DNA from: Bacillota bacterium
Lineage (GTDB): Bacteria; Bacillota; Bacilli; Alicyclobacillales; SLC66
DNA: 64,000 nt
Direction: 5' to 3'
Assembly: GCA_021821085.1 (NCBI GenBank)
Contig: JAKACV010000006.1
Location: 20,736-84,735 of the forward strand
Shown here: positions 61,803 through 64,000 of the stretch, in pieces
How positions within the stretch are numbered: position 1 is the stretch's first letter
Layout: each line of letters opens with the position of its first letter
The notes under the pieces: generated by a model
Database searches by the model: none
What the model saw: only the letters and a program-made list of their open reading frames with translations
Told to the model about the DNA's origin: nothing
Made by a program: the position numbers and the translations under genes

Positions 61803-63263
61803 ATGAGGTTTCCGCCTGGGCAGGGACTTATAACAGCTGGTGGTGCGACGGTATGGGGCGCAGAACAGACTTTCGACGGTGGGGCGCTCATCCCATCCGG
61901 TGCAACACTCAGCGCATCGGGTACAGGGGTGGTCGAGGCTACACAACTCAGTGGACAGCCTGCCACCAACTACCTTCGCACAGACGCCAATGCCCCTGAT
62001 CCGCAGACCGTAACAAATCCCGTAAAAATACCTGTACAGCGAAACGGGAATTCGAGGCCAAACCTACTCTTCAACTCTACCTTCGCTTTAGGCTTAATTG
62101 GTTGGCAGCAGGCAAGCGGGTTAGCAGCCTGTCAATTTAATGGGGTGGCAAATTCCAACTACACCGTATATGCAGGGACAACGGCTGTATTTCTTGATAG
62201 CACAGGCATTCCGGGCACTGCGGGGGAAGAGTATACCATTAGCGGGTGGGTCTTTAATGGCGCCTCCGGAGGAGCGAACGGATTAGTCCTAGTCGCTTAC
62301 AACGGCACTACAGCTATTAGCAACTTCGCTCTTGTAACCATTCCAGCGGACACCGGGTGGACATACGTCAGCGCGACAGGAACGGCGCCCGCAAATACCA
62401 CGGTGATCTACGCGCAGTTGTATATTCCGAATCCGGCAACGGCCAATTCAAATATCGCGTTTACGCGGATCAAGGTTGAAAACGGTAATTTTGCAACCCC
62501 GTATAGCATGGAAGCGGATATGAATATCACTCAATACCCAAATGAGGTGCCGTTTCTGCGCATGGATAGCGGCGCGCCGAACCCGCAGACGGTGGCGAAT
62601 TCTCTTGTGTATGACTCCCCAGGGCGGTTTAATGAATCCCTTTTTATAGGGAGCACCGGCGGCATATCAAACGCAGCTTCCGGAGGCGGCTATATTGGGT
62701 GGAATTACGTGGTTGGCACATGCGAAACGGACTTTATGAATAATAAAGGAGGGGGGCCTGGGGGGTTCCACTGGTACAACAACAACGGGGCATCTGATGC
62801 CTGGAACCTTATTTTACAATGTGACGATAACGGTAACTTCACCACAGCAGGCTCTGTCACCTCCTCAGCAGGTCAACTCGGCTCTGCAAGCGGTACATGG
62901 ACACCAGCGAGCGGCACGTTTAATGTCGCGATAGGTACAGCGATTAATGTCGCAACAGTGCCGAGCGGCGCGAAGGCGTACACCGTAGGGACGACAGCTG
63001 GAACTCACAGTGGCCTAGTTGCATTCGGCGCGAGTGGGTCAAACGGCAGTTGGTGGGGGGGGGGTAGCAGTAGCCCAGGGTATTCTGAGGGCGTATCAGG
63101 GGGTGTCATCGGTGAAACGTTCGGGGGTACTATCCTATACGACGGCTCGTACTACACGACGGGATACTTTCAGATTAACGCGGGGTATTTGCAATTCGTG
63201 ACAATGACTGCCGCAACCGCAAATGCCGACGGTGCGACAACTTTTTCATGGGCGGTGAGTTAA
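61803..63263 (+). CDS. Spike/fibre-like protein with carbohydrate-binding-type domain
   Basis: 486 residues from ATG 61,803 (GGAGGG upstream). After MRFPPGQGLITAGG, two similar segments (YLRTDANAPDPQTV and FLRMDSGAPNPQTV) separate domains; residues about 85-235 look like a beta-sandwich carbohydrate-binding module (NLLFNSTFALGLIGW). The C-terminus is Gly/Ser/Asn-rich. Receptor binding is likely. Its stop overlaps the next start (TAATG). Confidence 0.65.
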   Translation: MRFPPGQGLITAGGATVWGAEQTFDGGALIPSGATLSASGTGVVEATQLSGQPATNYLRTDANAPDPQTVTNPVKIPVQRNGNSRPNLLFNSTFALGLIGWQQASGLAACQFNGVANSNYTVYAGTTAVFLDSTGIPGTAGEEYTISGWVFNGASGGANGLVLVAYNGTTAISNFALVTIPADTGWTYVSATGTAPANTTVIYAQLYIPNPATANSNIAFTRIKVENGNFATPYSMEADMNITQYPNEVPFLRMDSGAPNPQTVANSLVYDSPGRFNESLFIGSTGGISNAASGGGYIGWNYVVGTCETDFMNNKGGGPGGFHWYNNNGASDAWNLILQCDDNGNFTTAGSVTSSAGQLGSASGTWTPASGTFNVAIGTAINVATVPSGAKAYTVGTTAGTHSGLVAFGASGSNGSWWGGGSSSPGYSEGVSGGVIGETFGGTILYDGSYYTTGYFQINAGYLQFVTMTAATANADGATTFSWAVS

Positions 63264-64000
63264 TGTATACATGGCTAATCTACAATACCGCCACAGGCGC
63301 AATCGGCATAGGCGATAGCACACACTCGCCTATGTGGCAGACGGTCGTCGTCACCGTCAATGACGCATCCGGCACACAGACAAGCAATAAGACCACAACG
63401 AGCCACACGCAAAATGTAGAAATAGGAACTACAACAACGACTTCTACAGATAAGGAGACGGGCGACGTGACCACCACGACAACAACGATTGCGTTCGATC
63501 CGTCACTCGTCTCTAGTGGATTTGCGCTAATCGGGGTGTTTGACGACGCGCATCCGATGGATAGTGCGACGCAGGCGGCATTCAGCGCCCCCCAAGCCTT
63601 CCTCTATCAATCCGGGGCATTTACCGATAACGCAAATTGGCCAACCGTACAACTATCACAGGCGCAAAAGAAACAAATATCTGATATAGAAATAGGGTAT
63701 CAAACCACACTGAATGGGGGATTTATATCCTCCGCAAACGGCACAGCAACGCTGTATGGCTATGCACAGTCGGATGTACAGCACATGAATATGATTGCGT
63801 CGGCTTCTGCTTTAAACGTGGAGACGTGGCCTATCAACTATGCTGACATCCACGGCAATATCGTAAGTCTCACACAAGCACAGTTTGCTAGTTTGGTGAC
63901 CACAGCGAGTCAGTTTAACTGGGCGCAGATCAACCAGTTGCGGAGTCTAGCAGGACAGGTAGAAGCCGCGACAACAGTGGCGGATGCACAAGCGATAGTT
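63263..64000 (+). CDS. Fibre/assembly protein with DUF4376-like C-terminal region, partial
   Basis: 246 codons from ATG 63,263 without a stop before the window ends. A beta-rich Thr-rich N-terminus (MYTWLIYNTATGAIGIGDST) leads into a helical region with NYADIHGNIVSLTQAQFASL and QINQLRSLAGQVEAAT, which resembles the DUF4376 domain found in phage fibre or fibre-assembly proteins. Function inferred from that pattern. Confidence 0.65.
   Translation, partial: MYTWLIYNTATGAIGIGDSTHSPMWQTVVVTVNDASGTQTSNKTTTSHTQNVEIGTTTTTSTDKETGDVTTTTTTIAFDPSLVSSGFALIGVFDDAHPMDSATQAAFSAPQAFLYQSGAFTDNANWPTVQLSQAQKKQISDIEIGYQTTLNGGFISSANGTATLYGYAQSDVQHMNMIASASALNVETWPINYADIHGNIVSLTQAQFASLVTTASQFNWAQINQLRSLAGQVEAATTVADAQAIV

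Overview
The window is a spore-forming Firmicute chromosome (about 1-38,780) followed by a large integrated mobile element (about 38,880 to beyond 64,000). The spoIIA operon, spoVA genes, spoIIM, spmA/spmB, ytfJ/gerW, dacF/dacB, ResD/ResE-type regulators, an FMN-riboswitch rib operon and many GTG/TTG starts behind strong AGGAGG sites point to class Bacilli. The gene order (yqjD-yqjE, nudF-yqxK-spoIIM, xerD-drm, rib-scpA-scpB, dacB-spmA-spmB-rluB-resD-resE) resembles Bacillus but with gaps. An Alicyclobacillaceae-like organism is my inference and is not proven by anything in the window.

Chromosomal layout: an anion/dicarboxylate (TDT/SLAC1-type) transporter is divergent from a LysR regulator (1-1749). 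A propionate/methylmalonyl-CoA cluster follows (1799-5839: mutase large subunit, a fused mutase B12 subunit-epimerase, carboxyltransferase), then a PepT-like peptidase. A leftward UbiB-type kinase and a tiny MciZ-like ORF come next, then nudF, an EndoQ-like PHP protein, spoIIM, an RNHCP protein, ald, xerD and deoB. A decayed pyrimidine-nucleoside phosphorylase gene separates these from dacF. A leftward HTH-TPR regulator and a 153-bp MITE-like repeat sit upstream of spoIIAA-spoIIAB-sigF, followed by spoVAC-AD-AEb-AEa. The riboflavin operon (FMN riboswitch, ribD-ribE-ribBA-ribH) leads into a spermidine-synthase-like gene, an M50 protease, scpA-scpB, a DUF2953-ytfJ pair, dacB-spmA-spmB-rluB, the resD/resE-like pair, thiE and a HisJ-type phosphatase. 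These genes serve housekeeping metabolism, chromosome segregation and sporulation.

The element begins where an XRE-type gene is cut off and a large serine recombinase starts (38,943). Its left part holds leftward, probably prophage-state genes (two membrane proteins, an ImmA-type protease, an ImmR-type repressor) facing a Cro-like gene across matching palindromic operators. The early block (43,988-51,172) has many small proteins, a PC4-like ssDNA-binding protein, a replication initiator with iteron-like repeats inside its gene, a DnaC/DnaI helicase loader, a C5 DNA methyltransferase interrupted by an in-frame amber codon, a RusA resolvase, an HTH-MazG-like protein and a winged-helix protein. 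A strong terminator at 51,189-51,234 closes this block.

The late block (51,281-64,000) looks like a virion or surface-structure module. It has a C2H2-like zinc-finger protein, a coiled-coil/zinc-ribbon protein, several small membrane-anchored proteins, a transglutaminase-like cysteine protease, a highly acidic membrane protein, a run of beta-rich Gly/Ser/Thr/Ala proteins bracketed by hairpins, and spike/fibre-like genes at the right edge. I found no terminase, portal, HK97-like capsid, tape measure or tail sheath/tube, and no packaging ATPase. The element is therefore either a tailed phage whose hallmark genes lie beyond the window or, more interestingly, a little-described non-tailed, membrane-containing virus. 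This is the main thing to follow up.
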